Shown: positions 34,353 to 43,310, counted from the stretch's first letter. The stretch is DNA of 64,000 bases from JAGQYP01 sp041392305 (GCA_041392305.1 JAWKMJ010000016.1:1-64000); one strand, 5' to 3'. Translations and numbers: made by a program. The notes: a model not told the origin generated them from the letters alone.

Positions 34353-34615
34353 CACTCCTCCTCTTTATAGATTAATATCTTTAATCCGTCCTCAAATTCT
34401 AAAATAAAATCTTCCGTTTTCTTACGATAAAAAGAGATCTTTTGTCTGATTTTAAGATCATTATACACATCCACATGATTAGGATTCTCTAGAATCGCAA
34501 AGGATGATGTATCTGCAGGGTTCGTAACGACCTTTTTCATTGGGGCTATTTCCTGCCCATAACCAGTTACAACTCCTGCTGTAACTAGCAAAACACTCAA
34601 CACAATCTTCTTCAT
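34352..34615 (-). CDS. Small exported protein of unknown function
   Basis: This is an 87-residue protein with a clear signal peptide (MKKIVLSVLLVTAGVVTGYGQ). The mature 67 residues are Lys/Asp/Glu-rich ('NPNHVDVYNDLKIRQKISFY') with no recognised domain. The ATG at 34615 is preferred over a TTG at 34621. Two Bacteroidetes-type elements lie just upstream, and its stop overlaps the start of the T9SS-type protein gene. It may be the first gene of a two-gene secreted-protein operon. Confidence 0.7.
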   Translation of the reverse strand: MKKIVLSVLLVTAGVVTGYGQEIAPMKKVVTNPADTSSFAILENPNHVDVYNDLKIRQKISFYRKKTEDFILEFEDGLKILIYKEEE

Positions 34616-34645
34616 AGCCAACTAAATAAAAACAAAAAGTAGAAT

Positions 34646-34679
34646 CAAATTTATCCAACTAATTGCAAGTACAAAGATA
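34646..34679 (-). promoter_or_regulatory. Overlapping Bacteroidetes-type promoters of the small exported protein gene
   Basis: On the minus strand TATCTTTG (34679-34672) is a full -7 match. Its TTTG also serves as a -33 element, 18 bases before a second -7 element TAAATTTG (34653-34646). Two start sites are therefore possible. Confidence 0.55.
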
Positions 34680-34783
34680 GTAAAAACTCCTGTAAAATCC
34701 AACTATCCCCTTTGATATCAGTGAATTGAAATGAATTGTTAACAACTTATTACTTTGATCTGACTTTTTAGAAAGAAAGACTT

Positions 34784-34791
34784 TAATTTTG
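34784..34791 (+). promoter_or_regulatory. Bacteroidetes-type -7 element of the solute symporter gene
   Basis: TAATTTTG matches TAnnTTTG and lies 20 bases before the ATG at 34812. The nearest TTTG (34754) is further upstream than ideal. Confidence 0.4.
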
Positions 34792-34811
34792 ATAAAAATG
34801 AAGCTTTAAAA

Positions 34812-36296
34812 ATGAGTCCAACACTAATATTATCAGTATTTATAGCCTATTTCTTTGTACTGATCGGTATCAGTTATCTTACCTCCAAAGGAGCCAATAA
34901 TGAAACTTTTTTCGTTGGGAATCGAAACTCTAAGTGGTATTTGGTTGCTTTCGGGATGATTGGCGCGTCTTTGTCAGGTGTTACTTTTATTTCAATTCCA
35001 GGAACCATTTTAGGTTCCAAATTTACTTACATGCAGATGGCAATTGGCTATATAATTGGTTATGCCATCATTGCTTTCGTATTACTTCCTCTCTATTATC
35101 GAATGAATTTGACCTCCATTTATACCTATCTCAAAAGTAGATTTGGAGATTTTACTTACAAGACGGGAGCTACATTTTTTCTTGTAAGTAGAATTATTGG
35201 TGCGAGTTTGAGACTCTTTTTGGTGGCTGATATTCTACAAGTTTTTGTGTTTGATGCTTGGAATGTGCCTTTTTGGATAACCGTTAGCTTTTCCATTTTA
35301 ATGATATGGCTCTACACTTTTAGAGGCGGAATTAAAACCATTATTTGGACGGACTCCCTACAAACGCTGTTTATGCTTGCTTCCTTGATGTTTACCATCT
35401 ATCTCATCTGCAGTAATTTGAACATCAGCATTGGATCTATTTTTACTGAAATTGAAAATGCGAATCTAGGTTCCTGGTTTCAAACCGACAACCCGGATGC
35501 GGGTAATTATTGGTGGAAAGGGATTTTAGGAGGAATGTTCATTACCATTGGGATGACTGGTCTAGACCAAGACATGATGCAAAAGAATTTATCCTGCAAG
35601 AATATTGGGGAAGCTAAGAAAAACATGATGACTTTCAGCTTTGTATTGTTCTTCGTGAATTTGGCTTTCCTGATCATGGGTGCTTTGCTCTATTTGTACT
35701 TCTTTGAACATCCGGATTCGGTATGGAGTTGGGCTCAAAATGGTGCTAAAACAGATCGCTTGTTCGCTACGTTTGCCTTGGATGAAGGCTTGGGAATGGG
35801 AATTGGAATCATCTTTCTTTTAGGTTTGACCGCAGCAGTTTATTCCAGTGCAGATTCTGCATTGACTTCACTCACCACCTCATTTTGCATTGACATTTTG
35901 GATATCGAAAAGAAAAATGAAGAAGAGCAAAAGAAAACCAGATTACGTGTTCATGTTTTGATGAGTTTGATTCTTTTAGTAACCATCATGATCTTTTCTG
36001 CCACTGCTGATCAGAGCATCATATGGAAATTGTTTGGATGGGCGAATTTGACCTATGGGCCTCTACTCGGATTGTTTTTCTTCGGAATCTTGACCAAAAG
36101 AAGAGTCTATGATCAAGCTGTACCCTTTTTATGTATCCTATCTCCGGTAATTATCTATTTCTTGAATGAAAATTCAAAAGAGTGGTTTGATGGGTATCAG
36201 TTTGGGTTTGAACTTTTAGGGATAAATGGACTGTTAACATTTTTCTTTCTATGGATCTTGTCTTTTATCAAACCTATGCAAGGGAATCCGGTTTAG
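34812..36296 (+). CDS. Sodium:solute symporter (SSS family)
   Basis: This is an inner-membrane carrier of 494 residues with about 13 helices. SSS landmarks include the N-terminal helix, 'SKWYLVAFGMIGASLSGVTFIS' near residue 41, 'WTDSLQTLFML' near 180, 'GLDQDMMQKNLSCKN' near 254 and 'LTAAVYSSADSALTSLTTSF' near 343. This last stretch is the helix that carries Na+ ligands. The family imports sugars, amino acids, sialic acid, pantothenate or choline, and the substrate here is unknown. It is monocistronic, and the next gene is convergent. Confidence 0.93.
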   Translation: MSPTLILSVFIAYFFVLIGISYLTSKGANNETFFVGNRNSKWYLVAFGMIGASLSGVTFISIPGTILGSKFTYMQMAIGYIIGYAIIAFVLLPLYYRMNLTSIYTYLKSRFGDFTYKTGATFFLVSRIIGASLRLFLVADILQVFVFDAWNVPFWITVSFSILMIWLYTFRGGIKTIIWTDSLQTLFMLASLMFTIYLICSNLNISIGSIFTEIENANLGSWFQTDNPDAGNYWWKGILGGMFITIGMTGLDQDMMQKNLSCKNIGEAKKNMMTFSFVLFFVNLAFLIMGALLYLYFFEHPDSVWSWAQNGAKTDRLFATFALDEGLGMGIGIIFLLGLTAAVYSSADSALTSLTTSFCIDILDIEKKNEEEQKKTRLRVHVLMSLILLVTIMIFSATADQSIIWKLFGWANLTYGPLLGLFFFGILTKRRVYDQAVPFLCILSPVIIYFLNENSKEWFDGYQFGFELLGINGLLTFFFLWILSFIKPMQGNPV

Positions 36297-36372
36297 AAGT
36301 TTAGGATTGAATATTATTTCGCAAAGTTGCACTAAGGAGTCGCTGAGTTGCGCAAAGAAAATTTATAGTAAC

Positions 36373-36401
36373 AAAAAACCCTGACCAAAATGATCAGGGT
36401 T
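36373..36401 (-). terminator. Intrinsic terminator after rpmE2
   Basis: The minus strand reads AACCCTGA-tcattttgg-TCAGGGTT with an eight-base stem running into a run of T residues. It lies 23 bases beyond the rpmE2 stop. Confidence 0.85.
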
Positions 36402-36423
36402 CCAATGTCTTTTCAAAGCCTTC

Positions 36424-36678
36424 TTATTTTTTAAGGTGCTTCGCGTATCTTGATTTAAACTTATCAATTCTACCTGCAGTATCCACAAACTGTTGCACAC
36501 CTGTAAAGAATGGGTGCGACATGTGTGAGATATCCAATTTGATCAATGGGTATTCAGTTCCTTCAAACTCAATAGTCTCTTCACTTGGAGCACATGATCT
36601 AGTTACAAACATATAATCGTTCCCCATGTCTTTGAATACAACCTCTCTGTAATTGTCTGGATGAATATCTTTCTTCAT
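36424..36678 (-). CDS. rpmE2: Ribosomal protein L31, type B
   Basis: The protein has 84 residues. It has the L31 signature 'MKKDIHPDNYREVVFKDM' start and 'SHPFFTGVQQFVDTAGRIDKFKSRY' end. The zinc-binding CxxC pairs of type A L31 are absent (only one Cys, in 'TRSCAPS'), so this is the zinc-independent type B, often used under zinc limitation in organisms that have both. No type A copy lies in this window. The ATG at 36678 agrees with the family start and with the promoter upstream. Confidence 0.95.
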   Translation of the reverse strand: MKKDIHPDNYREVVFKDMGNDYMFVTRSCAPSEETIEFEGTEYPLIKLDISHMSHPFFTGVQQFVDTAGRIDKFKSRYAKHLKK

Positions 36679-36707
36679 TATTTCTGCTTTTTCTAAAATT
36701 CGAGGTG

Positions 36708-36738
36708 CAAATTTAAGGTATTTTTTTTTATGTACAAA
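36708..36738 (-). promoter_or_regulatory. Full Bacteroidetes-type promoter of rpmE2
   Basis: TTTG (36738-36735), a 19-base spacer of mostly A residues and TAAATTTG (36715-36708) make the best complete promoter in the window, leaving a leader of about 25 bases. Confidence 0.8.
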
Positions 36739-37087
36739 CGGATACAAGAAAATTTACCTTTATTTTTAATTATTTCTCAATTATCGATCAATTACATCCC
36801 AATTCCTACCTGCAAAACGCAAAGTTTAGCAGTTGACATTCAATCCCGTCATGTGGATTTCAATCCTCCGTTGTCTATTGATCCGGAGAATTCAATTAAA
36901 TGTAGTTTTTCTGATACCTTGAGTTTCTAACAAAAACCAAAAATAGTCAATTTATTCGATGCCAGTTTATCCGTAACCTTGTGACTTCAGTCCAAGGTAC
37001 GGAAATGAAAACCTGATTTATCCCTTTTTTAGTTTCGAAAGCATTAACACTAAAAATCAAAAAACCACGTTTTAAAACCAAATTACT

Positions 37088-37095
37088 TATTTTTG
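37088..37095 (+). promoter_or_regulatory. Bacteroidetes-type -7 element of the beta-helix lipoprotein gene
   Basis: TATTTTTG matches TAnnTTTG and lies 14 bases before the ATG at 37110. I see no -33 element. Confidence 0.5.
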
Positions 37096-37109
37096 CAAAA
37101 AATTTATTG

Positions 37110-38498
37110 ATGTTCAGATCCCTTTTTATTGTTGCTTTATTTGTGGTTTTAGGTTTGTCGACTTCCAATTGTAAAAAGAATAGCACTTCTTCTGGCAATT
37201 TAGAATTTTCTAATGACACGATTCTCTTTGATACCGTATTCACAACCTTAGGAAATGCAACTCGAAATATTCGAGTTTATAATCCAGACAAAAACCGTGT
37301 CATCATAGAAGAAATTGAACTGATGGGAGGTACAAGTTCTCCGTTCTCCATAAATGTAGACGGTGTTTCAGCAAATTTTATAGAAAATATTCACATTAAC
37401 GGTGAAGACAGTCTCTTCGTTTTTGCTCAGGTGATCTTAGATGTCAATAACCAAAACCTACCTATGATTGTAGAAGACTCTATTCGCTTTCGGACGAATG
37501 GAGTAGATCAATACGTGCATTTAGTGGTATGGGGTCAGGATGCTTATTTTCATGTAAATGAAGTCGTGAGTGGGGTTTGGAATAACGACAAACCGCACAT
37601 CATCTACGGAACTGCCGCAGTAGGTTACCCAGGAATCGATTCCAATTTGAATTTGACCATTAATTCGGGTACACAAGTGCATTTTTATAATGAATCCTCT
37701 TTAATTGTCTATAAATCTACCCTGAATATTGCCGGATCCCCTTGTGGTGGAGAAGTAGTCTTTCAGGGCACACGTTTGGAATCCTTTTACGACAATCTTC
37801 CTGGTCAATACTATGGTTTAGGTATCATTCAGGGAATTGACTGTACGATTGACGGATTAATCATGAAAAACAGTGCTTATGGAATTACAGTTGACAGCAC
37901 GAATTCCACAGGTTATGCGCTTACATTGACCAATTCCATTGTCCAGCAAAGTGAATTTTACAATTTAAGAGGACAGCGCAGTGGTACCATGGATGTCAAC
38001 AATTGCATCTTCTCGAATGCCGGAATTTACTCTGTTTGGTTAGGTTCAGGGAGAGATTATCGTTTTCAAAATGTAACTGTCGCCAATCATTGGTCAGGGA
38101 CTAGACAAACGCCCGGATTTGTATTACAGAATTGGGAATACACTTCTTCCGCGATTTACATCTATCCTTTGGATAATGCAGAATTTTACAATTGTTCTTT
38201 TACTGGGAATATTGACAATGAATTTATCATTGACACCTTAAATGGAGGAACGGTCAATTACGGTTTCTTTAATTGTCTGTTGAAAAACGAAACACCCTAT
38301 GGTTCAGGATTTACAAGTTGCTTATGGAATATGGATCCACTTTTTAACGATCCGTCTACTTACGATTTCAAATATCCAGTCAATTCTCCTTTAAGTGGTA
38401 ACGGAACCATCTTTGCTCCCAACCTATTTGCTATTGATTTAGATTGCAAAGCAAGAACCAACCCCATTGACATAGGAGCTTATGACGATCCACAGTAG
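37110..38498 (+). CDS. Right-handed beta-helix surface lipoprotein
   Basis: This is a 462-residue lipoprotein with signal 'FVVLGLSTSNCKKN' (Cys about 21). The N-terminal 125 residues form a beta-sandwich typical of Bacteroidetes anchor domains ('DTVFTTLGNATRNIRVYNPDKNR'). The rest is beta-helix-like, with repeats of short N/G-rich strands ('NSAYGITVDSTNSTGYALTLTN', 'FYNLRGQRSGTMDVNNCIF'). A 'choice-of-anchor'-like end follows ('LDCKARTNPIDIGAYDD'). Right-handed helices often bind or cleave polysaccharides, but no catalytic pair is evident. It stands alone, and a tandem repeat begins two bases after the stop. Confidence 0.8.
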   Translation: MFRSLFIVALFVVLGLSTSNCKKNSTSSGNLEFSNDTILFDTVFTTLGNATRNIRVYNPDKNRVIIEEIELMGGTSSPFSINVDGVSANFIENIHINGEDSLFVFAQVILDVNNQNLPMIVEDSIRFRTNGVDQYVHLVVWGQDAYFHVNEVVSGVWNNDKPHIIYGTAAVGYPGIDSNLNLTINSGTQVHFYNESSLIVYKSTLNIAGSPCGGEVVFQGTRLESFYDNLPGQYYGLGIIQGIDCTIDGLIMKNSAYGITVDSTNSTGYALTLTNSIVQQSEFYNLRGQRSGTMDVNNCIFSNAGIYSVWLGSGRDYRFQNVTVANHWSGTRQTPGFVLQNWEYTSSAIYIYPLDNAEFYNCSFTGNIDNEFIIDTLNGGTVNYGFFNCLLKNETPYGSGFTSCLWNMDPLFNDPSTYDFKYPVNSPLSGNGTIFAPNLFAIDLDCKARTNPIDIGAYDDPQ

Positions 38499-38500
38499 TT

Positions 38501-38532
38501 GGATTTTTGGATTTCTGGATTTCTGGATTTTT
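38501..38532 (+). repeat. Tandem GGATTTCT-type array after a stop codon
   Basis: Four units of an 8-base sequence (GGATTTTT, GGATTTCT, GGATTTCT, GGATTTTT) begin two bases after the stop of the beta-helix lipoprotein gene and run into an inverted repeat. Confidence 0.75.
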
Positions 38533-38619
38533 CACCCCTCAGTCCCCTAAAGGGGAAGCAATTGAGTGTAAAAAACATGGTTAAGGAACGAAAAGTCCCC
38601 TTTAGGGGATTTAGGGGTA
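38533..38619 (+). repeat. Palindromic intergenic repeat pair (TCCCCTAAAGGGGA type)
   Basis: Two arms of about 25 bases (38533-38557 and 38595-38619) are inverted copies with few mismatches. Each contains its own palindrome: TCCCCTAAAGGGGA on the left, TCCCCTTTAGGGGA on the right. They are 37 bases apart. This looks like a REP/BIME-type element. Confidence 0.7.
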
Positions 38620-38739
38620 AAGAAAATATTTGTTACTTCTAAAATTGAGACTACCACGCTTAGTGACTCATTCTTGATTGGGTTTCTTCTTAATAGCTCT
38701 TTATACTAATTCAATCAATAAAATCCTTAATCCTAAAAC

Positions 38740-38767
38740 AAAAAAAGCCCCTCCAAACTGGAGAGGC
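38740..38767 (-). terminator. Intrinsic terminator after rpmH
   Basis: On the minus strand GCCTCTCC-AGTTT-GGAGGGGC forms an eight-pair stem with one G-T pair, followed by seven T residues, 25 bases past the rpmH stop. Confidence 0.85.
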
Positions 38768-38791
38768 TCAATTTCTTTACCGAGATGAAAA

Positions 38792-38950
38792 TTATCTTTT
38801 CGCAACTTTCTCACAAGAAACAGAAAGCTTCTTTCTACCTTTTTTTCTTCTCGCAGCTAATACTTTTCTACCCGCTTTGGTAGCCATTCTAGATCTAAAA
38901 CCATGTTTGTTTTTTCTCTTTCTTTTCGACGGTTGAAACGTTCTTTTCAT
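38792..38950 (-). CDS. rpmH: Ribosomal protein L34
   Basis: The minus strand encodes a 52-residue, strongly basic protein with the L34 signature: 'MKRTFQPSKRKRKNKHGFR' and then 'RMATKAGRKVLAARRKKGR', ending 'SVSCEKVAKR'. It belongs to the large ribosomal subunit. The gene is too short for many ORF lists. It has a consensus promoter (38998-39027) and a strong terminator, so it is a single-gene unit. The usual neighbours rnpA and dnaA are not present, so this is not the standard rpmH-oriC arrangement. Confidence 0.97.
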   Translation of the reverse strand: MKRTFQPSKRKRKNKHGFRSRMATKAGRKVLAARRKKGRKKLSVSCEKVAKR

Positions 38951-38997
38951 CTCTCAAATATTATAATTCTGTTCTCTTTCTTCAAAAATTCGGACTG

Positions 38998-39027
38998 CAA
39001 AGATAGAACATTTTTTCTATACGCAAA
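38998..39027 (-). promoter_or_regulatory. Bacteroidetes-type promoter of rpmH
   Basis: TTTG (39027-39024), 18-base spacer, TATCTTTG (39005-38998) on the minus strand, about 48 bases before the rpmH ATG. Confidence 0.75.
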
Positions 39028-39123
39028 AGAATTTTTACTGCTTTCCAAATATTTTGCAAATATGTATGCTTTTTTCGAGGATTCCAAGTAAATTCGCAGC
39101 CCCATCAAAGGGGACCAAACTGA

Positions 39124-40932
39124 ATGGCAAGAAGAGATAATACAGAAAAGATTAAGCTTTCAACAGAGTCGTATAAAAAGGCCCGAAAATTCTTTACTTT
39201 CCTCAAACCTTACAGATCCCAATTCATCATTGGATGGTTGTTTTTGGTACTTTCTAGTTTGACCACCATGGCTTTCCCCTATTTAATGGGAAAACTTTTT
39301 GGCGCATCCAACATCACTTCGAACGAAACCAATGTTGCAGACCAAATCAAAGACCTAGATAGTCTAAGTTCGGTAGTCATTGCTCTTTTTCTCATTTTCG
39401 GATTTCAGTCGATCTTTTCATTTTTTCGCATCTATTTGTTCTCTAAAGTAACAGAAGGTGCGCTGAGAGACATGCGAAATGCAACTTTTACGAAATTGAT
39501 CAATTTACCCACGGATTTCTTTAATAAAAACAAAACGGGTGAACTAAGTTCTAGAATTGCAACGGATATCAACTTGGTAAGGGAAACCTTGAATACAACC
39601 ATTTCAGAGTTTTTCAGACAAGTCATTACAATTTCAATTACGGTCGTCTTACTCTGGTTCATATCTTGGAAATTAGCTTTACTCATGCTTTCCACTGTAC
39701 CGGTGATGGCCATTATTGCGGTGTTTTTCGGAAGATATATTAAGAAGTTATCGAAGAATGCTCAGGACGAATCAGCTAAGTCCAATGCCATCGTGGAAGA
39801 ATCATTAAGCTCAATTGTGAATGTGAAGTCCTTTACCAATGAAGTTTTTGAATTGGGTCGCTACAAAAAAGCAGTGGAAACCATTCGCATATTAAATGTA
39901 AAGTCGGGAACCTGGAGAGGCTTATTTGTGTCCTTTATCTTCATGGCCATGTTTGGAGCCATTATCTTCGTTCTGTGGCAAGGAATGATCATGAAAATGA
40001 ATGGAGAAATTCCTTACGACATGTTCATTACTTTCCTATTCTTTACGGTCATGATGGGGGCTTCATTTGGTGCATTACCTGATTTGTATGCTAAAATTCA
40101 AAGAGCTATCGGTGCAACGGAATCTTTGATGACTATTTTGGATGAAGATGATGAGTCGGTTGTCTTTTCAGGAAAAGAAACTCCAAAAATTACTGGAAAC
40201 ATTGAGTTTGACCATGTGAAATTTGCCTATCCTCAAAGAAAAGAGATTGAAGTGATTCGGGATTTGAGTTTTTCGGTCAAACAAGGAGAATTATTCGCCA
40301 TTGTGGGTGAATCTGGAGCAGGAAAATCAACCATCACACAGCTTTTATTGAAATTTTACAATATAGATGGAGGCGCTATTAAATTTGATGGCGTGGATCA
40401 AAAAGAGATTGCCACTGAACATTTGAGAGATCATATTGGATTGGTTCCACAGGAAGTCTTATTGTTTAGTGGAACTATCAGAGAAAACATTGCTTACGGA
40501 AAAATCAATGCCTCAGAAGAGGAAATCCACAATGCGGCTAAACAAGCAAATGCCTTAGAATTTATCAATGAGTTTCCCGATGGATTTGAGACAGAAGTTG
40601 GAAACAGAGGAATTCAATTATCCGGCGGACAAAAACAAAGAATTGCTATCGCAAGAGCTCTGTTAAAGGACCCTGAAATTCTAATTTTGGATGAAGCCAC
40701 ATCAGCTTTAGATTCTCAATCTGAGCGATTGGTACAAGACGCACTAGACAACCTTATGAAAGGCAGAACATCCATTGTCATTGCACATAGATTGTCAACC
40801 ATTAAAAATGCGGATAAGATCATTGTAATGGAGAAAGGACAAATCATCCAAACAGGAAATCATGAAGAACTCATGGCAAGCAACAACGGCAAATATTTTG
40901 AGCTGAATCAGTTGCAGAGAATGGTGGATTGA
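39124..40932 (+). CDS. ABC exporter (membrane domain fused to ATPase)
   Basis: This is a 602-residue half-transporter. Six transmembrane helices lie in residues 33-315. The nucleotide-binding domain in about 355-600 shows Walker A 'GESGAGKST', Q-loop 'LVPQEVLLFSGTIREN', signature 'LSGGQKQRIAIARALL', Walker B 'ILILDEATSALD' and the H-loop 'IVIAHRLSTI'. It would work as a homodimer. Lipid A/phospholipid flipping (MsbA-like) or drug/peptide export are possible. The start is the ATG at 39124. It stands alone, transcribed away from rpmH, and an octamer array begins six bases after its stop. Confidence 0.93.
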   Translation: MARRDNTEKIKLSTESYKKARKFFTFLKPYRSQFIIGWLFLVLSSLTTMAFPYLMGKLFGASNITSNETNVADQIKDLDSLSSVVIALFLIFGFQSIFSFFRIYLFSKVTEGALRDMRNATFTKLINLPTDFFNKNKTGELSSRIATDINLVRETLNTTISEFFRQVITISITVVLLWFISWKLALLMLSTVPVMAIIAVFFGRYIKKLSKNAQDESAKSNAIVEESLSSIVNVKSFTNEVFELGRYKKAVETIRILNVKSGTWRGLFVSFIFMAMFGAIIFVLWQGMIMKMNGEIPYDMFITFLFFTVMMGASFGALPDLYAKIQRAIGATESLMTILDEDDESVVFSGKETPKITGNIEFDHVKFAYPQRKEIEVIRDLSFSVKQGELFAIVGESGAGKSTITQLLLKFYNIDGGAIKFDGVDQKEIATEHLRDHIGLVPQEVLLFSGTIRENIAYGKINASEEEIHNAAKQANALEFINEFPDGFETEVGNRGIQLSGGQKQRIAIARALLKDPEILILDEATSALDSQSERLVQDALDNLMKGRTSIVIAHRLSTIKNADKIIVMEKGQIIQTGNHEELMASNNGKYFELNQLQRMVD

Positions 40933-40937
40933 TTTTT

Positions 40938-40988
40938 GGTGTGCTGGTGTGCTGGTGTGCTGGTGTGCTGGTGTGCTGGTGTGCTGGT
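40938..40988 (+). repeat. Tandem octamer GGTGTGCT, six copies plus partial
   Basis: A perfect 51-base array of GGTGTGCT x6 followed by GGT begins six bases after the stop of the ABC exporter gene. Perfect identity of all copies points to recent slippage. Confidence 0.95.
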
Positions 40989-41138
40989 TAAAAGTAATTC
41001 ATTTCACATTTCACATTCTTAATTGATAATTGATAATTGAATTTTAACCACTTATCATCTAAATCAGAGAACTTAGCACATAGTACTAAGAACTTAGTAT
41101 GAATTCTACTATATTTAAGACCCGAAAAACAGAATATT

Positions 41139-43310
41139 ATGAGACTACAAGCATTATTTATTGGATTCATCTTTTTAGCAAGTACTCTGCATGCTCAGGA
41201 AAAATTGACGGTAGAGAAAATTTGGAAGCAATGGGAATTTTCAGGAGATCGTGTTCAATCCTTTAGTAGCATGAGTGACGGGAATTTCTTTACCCGTTTG
41301 GAAGGCTCGAAAATTAATAAGTATGCTTTCAAAAAGGCTGATAAAATAGTAGAGACCATTTTTGATGGAAGCACAACTACTTTCGATGGAAAAAACATCA
41401 AAGTGGAAGATTATTTCTTCAACGCGGATGAAACGAAATTGTTATTGGCTACTAATATTCAGTCTATTTATAGAAGAAGCTTTACCGCGAAATATTATAT
41501 CTACGATACCAAAACCAAAAAACTTGATGAGCTTTCAGGAAATCCAAATCCAGAACAATTGGCTGAATTTTCACCTGATGGAACGAAAGTGGCCTTTGTT
41601 CGAGACAACAACCTTTTCTATAAAGATCTTGCATCAGGAAAAGAACTCATTGTAACCAAAGACGGTAGAAAAAATGCCATCATCAACGGAACCACAGATT
41701 GGGTTTACGAAGAAGAATTTGCCATCACAAAAGGATTTTACTGGTCTTCAGATTCGAAAAAGATCGCCTATTATAGATTTGACGAATCTTTGGTAAAGGA
41801 ATTTACCATGTTCTATTATCAAGATCTTTATCCGGAAAACTACACCTTCAAATACCCAAAAGCAGGTGAACGAAATTCAAAAGTGCAAATCTTCATTTTT
41901 GACTGTAATACGGGGTACAAGCATAGTTCAGAATTGAAAGATTACGAATACATTCCGAGAATCAAGTGGGCAAAAGACCCGAATAAATTGATTGTTTTGA
42001 CCATGAACAGACATCAATCCAAATTAGATTACAATTTGATAGAAATGTTCCCTGAGAAAAACAATGTGATTAAGGTCAACCAGATTTATTCTGAATCTTC
42101 TAAAACTTATGTGGAGATTGATGACAATTTGATCTTTTTGGAAGATGGAAGTGGGTTTATCCGAACTTCAGAAATGAATGGATACAATCATATCTACAAA
42201 ATTGGTTTTGATGGAAATGCCACTCAAATCACGAATGGAACTTGGGATGTGATTGAATTTAAAGGTTTAGACCAAAAAAATGGAATCATCTATTATACTT
42301 CTGCTGAAGAAGGCGCGATGTATTCGGCCTTGTATTCAATCAAACTTGACGGAAGTGGTAAAAACAAGCTTTCAACTCAAAAAGGTAACAATGACGCACA
42401 ATTCTCAAATGGAATGCGCTATTATGTGAATTACTATTCTAACATCAATACACCTTCTACGATCACTTTGCATGATTCTAAAGGTAAGTTGATCAGTACC
42501 TTGGTAGACAATTCCTCTTTAAATGCTAGACTTGCAAAGTATGACTTAGGTAAAAAGGAATTCGTTCAATTTGATGGAGCGGAAGGAAAATTAAATGGCT
42601 GGATTCTGAAACCAAAAAATTTCGATCCGAATAAGAAATACCCCATTTACTTTAATGTTTATTGCGGTCCAGGTCACAATACGGTTGTAGATCAATGGGA
42701 AGGAGCCAATCACATGTTTCACCATCTTTTGGCACAGGAAGGCTATGTAGTGGTTTCTGTGGATCCAAGAGGAACAATGTACAGAGGGGCGGATTTCAAA
42801 AAATCAACTTATCTGCAACTAGGTAAATTAGAGACAGAAGATGTGATTGCGGTGGCAAAAAACCTTCAAAAAGAGTCCTGGGTAGATGGGGACCGAATTG
42901 GAATCATGGGTTGGAGTTATGGAGGATACATGTCTTCTCTAGCCATCACAAAAGGAGCTGATGTATTTAAAATGGCTATTGCTGTTGCTCCGGTTACCAA
43001 CTGGAAATATTACGACAATATTTACACAGAAAGATTCATGAGAACTCCCCAGGAAAACAATGGTGGGTATGAAGACAATTCACCAATTAATCACGTTGAT
43101 AAATTGAAAGGAAAATACTTATTGGTTCACGGTGATTTTGATGACAACGTTCACGTTCAAAATACAATGGAAATGGTGAACAGATTGGTTGCAAAAGGAA
43201 AAGACTTTGATTTGTTCATTTATCCAAATAGAAATCACTCTATTTATGGAGGAGGAGCCAGAGCACATCTTTTTAACAAAATTTTAACGTTCATTAAAAG
43301 CAACCTCTAA
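41139..43310 (+). CDS. Dipeptidyl peptidase IV-type serine peptidase (S9)
   Basis: This is an exported enzyme of 723 residues (signal 'LFIGFIFLASTLHAQ'). Residues about 30-480 form the beta-propeller N-terminal DPP-IV domain ('WVYEEEF' with the Glu pair that anchors peptide N-termini, 'WSSDSKKIAYYRFDES'). The C-terminal alpha/beta-hydrolase domain holds the nucleophile Ser in 'GWSYGGYMS' near 594, Asp in 'HGDFDDNVH' near 670 and His in 'NRNHSIYGG' near 702. It removes X-Pro/X-Ala dipeptides from proteins outside the cytoplasm and supports peptide utilisation. It appears to be monocistronic, and the thioredoxin-like gene follows after 70 bases. Confidence 0.95.
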   Translation: MRLQALFIGFIFLASTLHAQEKLTVEKIWKQWEFSGDRVQSFSSMSDGNFFTRLEGSKINKYAFKKADKIVETIFDGSTTTFDGKNIKVEDYFFNADETKLLLATNIQSIYRRSFTAKYYIYDTKTKKLDELSGNPNPEQLAEFSPDGTKVAFVRDNNLFYKDLASGKELIVTKDGRKNAIINGTTDWVYEEEFAITKGFYWSSDSKKIAYYRFDESLVKEFTMFYYQDLYPENYTFKYPKAGERNSKVQIFIFDCNTGYKHSSELKDYEYIPRIKWAKDPNKLIVLTMNRHQSKLDYNLIEMFPEKNNVIKVNQIYSESSKTYVEIDDNLIFLEDGSGFIRTSEMNGYNHIYKIGFDGNATQITNGTWDVIEFKGLDQKNGIIYYTSAEEGAMYSALYSIKLDGSGKNKLSTQKGNNDAQFSNGMRYYVNYYSNINTPSTITLHDSKGKLISTLVDNSSLNARLAKYDLGKKEFVQFDGAEGKLNGWILKPKNFDPNKKYPIYFNVYCGPGHNTVVDQWEGANHMFHHLLAQEGYVVVSVDPRGTMYRGADFKKSTYLQLGKLETEDVIAVAKNLQKESWVDGDRIGIMGWSYGGYMSSLAITKGADVFKMAIAVAPVTNWKYYDNIYTERFMRTPQENNGGYEDNSPINHVDKLKGKYLLVHGDFDDNVHVQNTMEMVNRLVAKGKDFDLFIYPNRNHSIYGGGARAHLFNKILTFIKSNL

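Larger units (their letters stand above)
36679..37109 (+). other. 431-base spacer between rpmE2 and the beta-helix lipoprotein gene
   Basis: It holds the rpmE2 promoter (36708-36738, minus) and a -7 element for the plus gene (37088-37095). A possible 66-codon plus-strand frame (36730-36930) has a hydrophobic start but overlaps the rpmE2 promoter and has no family. I see nothing else. Confidence 0.4.

Noticed and set aside
36297..36372. The stretch with TTCGCAAAGTTGCAC and GTTGCGCAAAGAA considered as an additional repeat family.
   Set aside because: Only one incomplete copy is seen in this window, so nothing can be concluded.
36730..36930. A 66-codon plus-strand frame with a hydrophobic start, possibly an exported peptide.
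   Set aside because: It overlaps the rpmE2 promoter, has no recognised similarity and no promoter of its own.
38792..39124. rpmH considered as marker of the replication origin.
   Set aside because: No rnpA, dnaA or DnaA-box cluster was seen next to it.
40938..40988. Repeat array considered as a CRISPR.
   Set aside because: Units are contiguous with no spacers and no cas genes are near.
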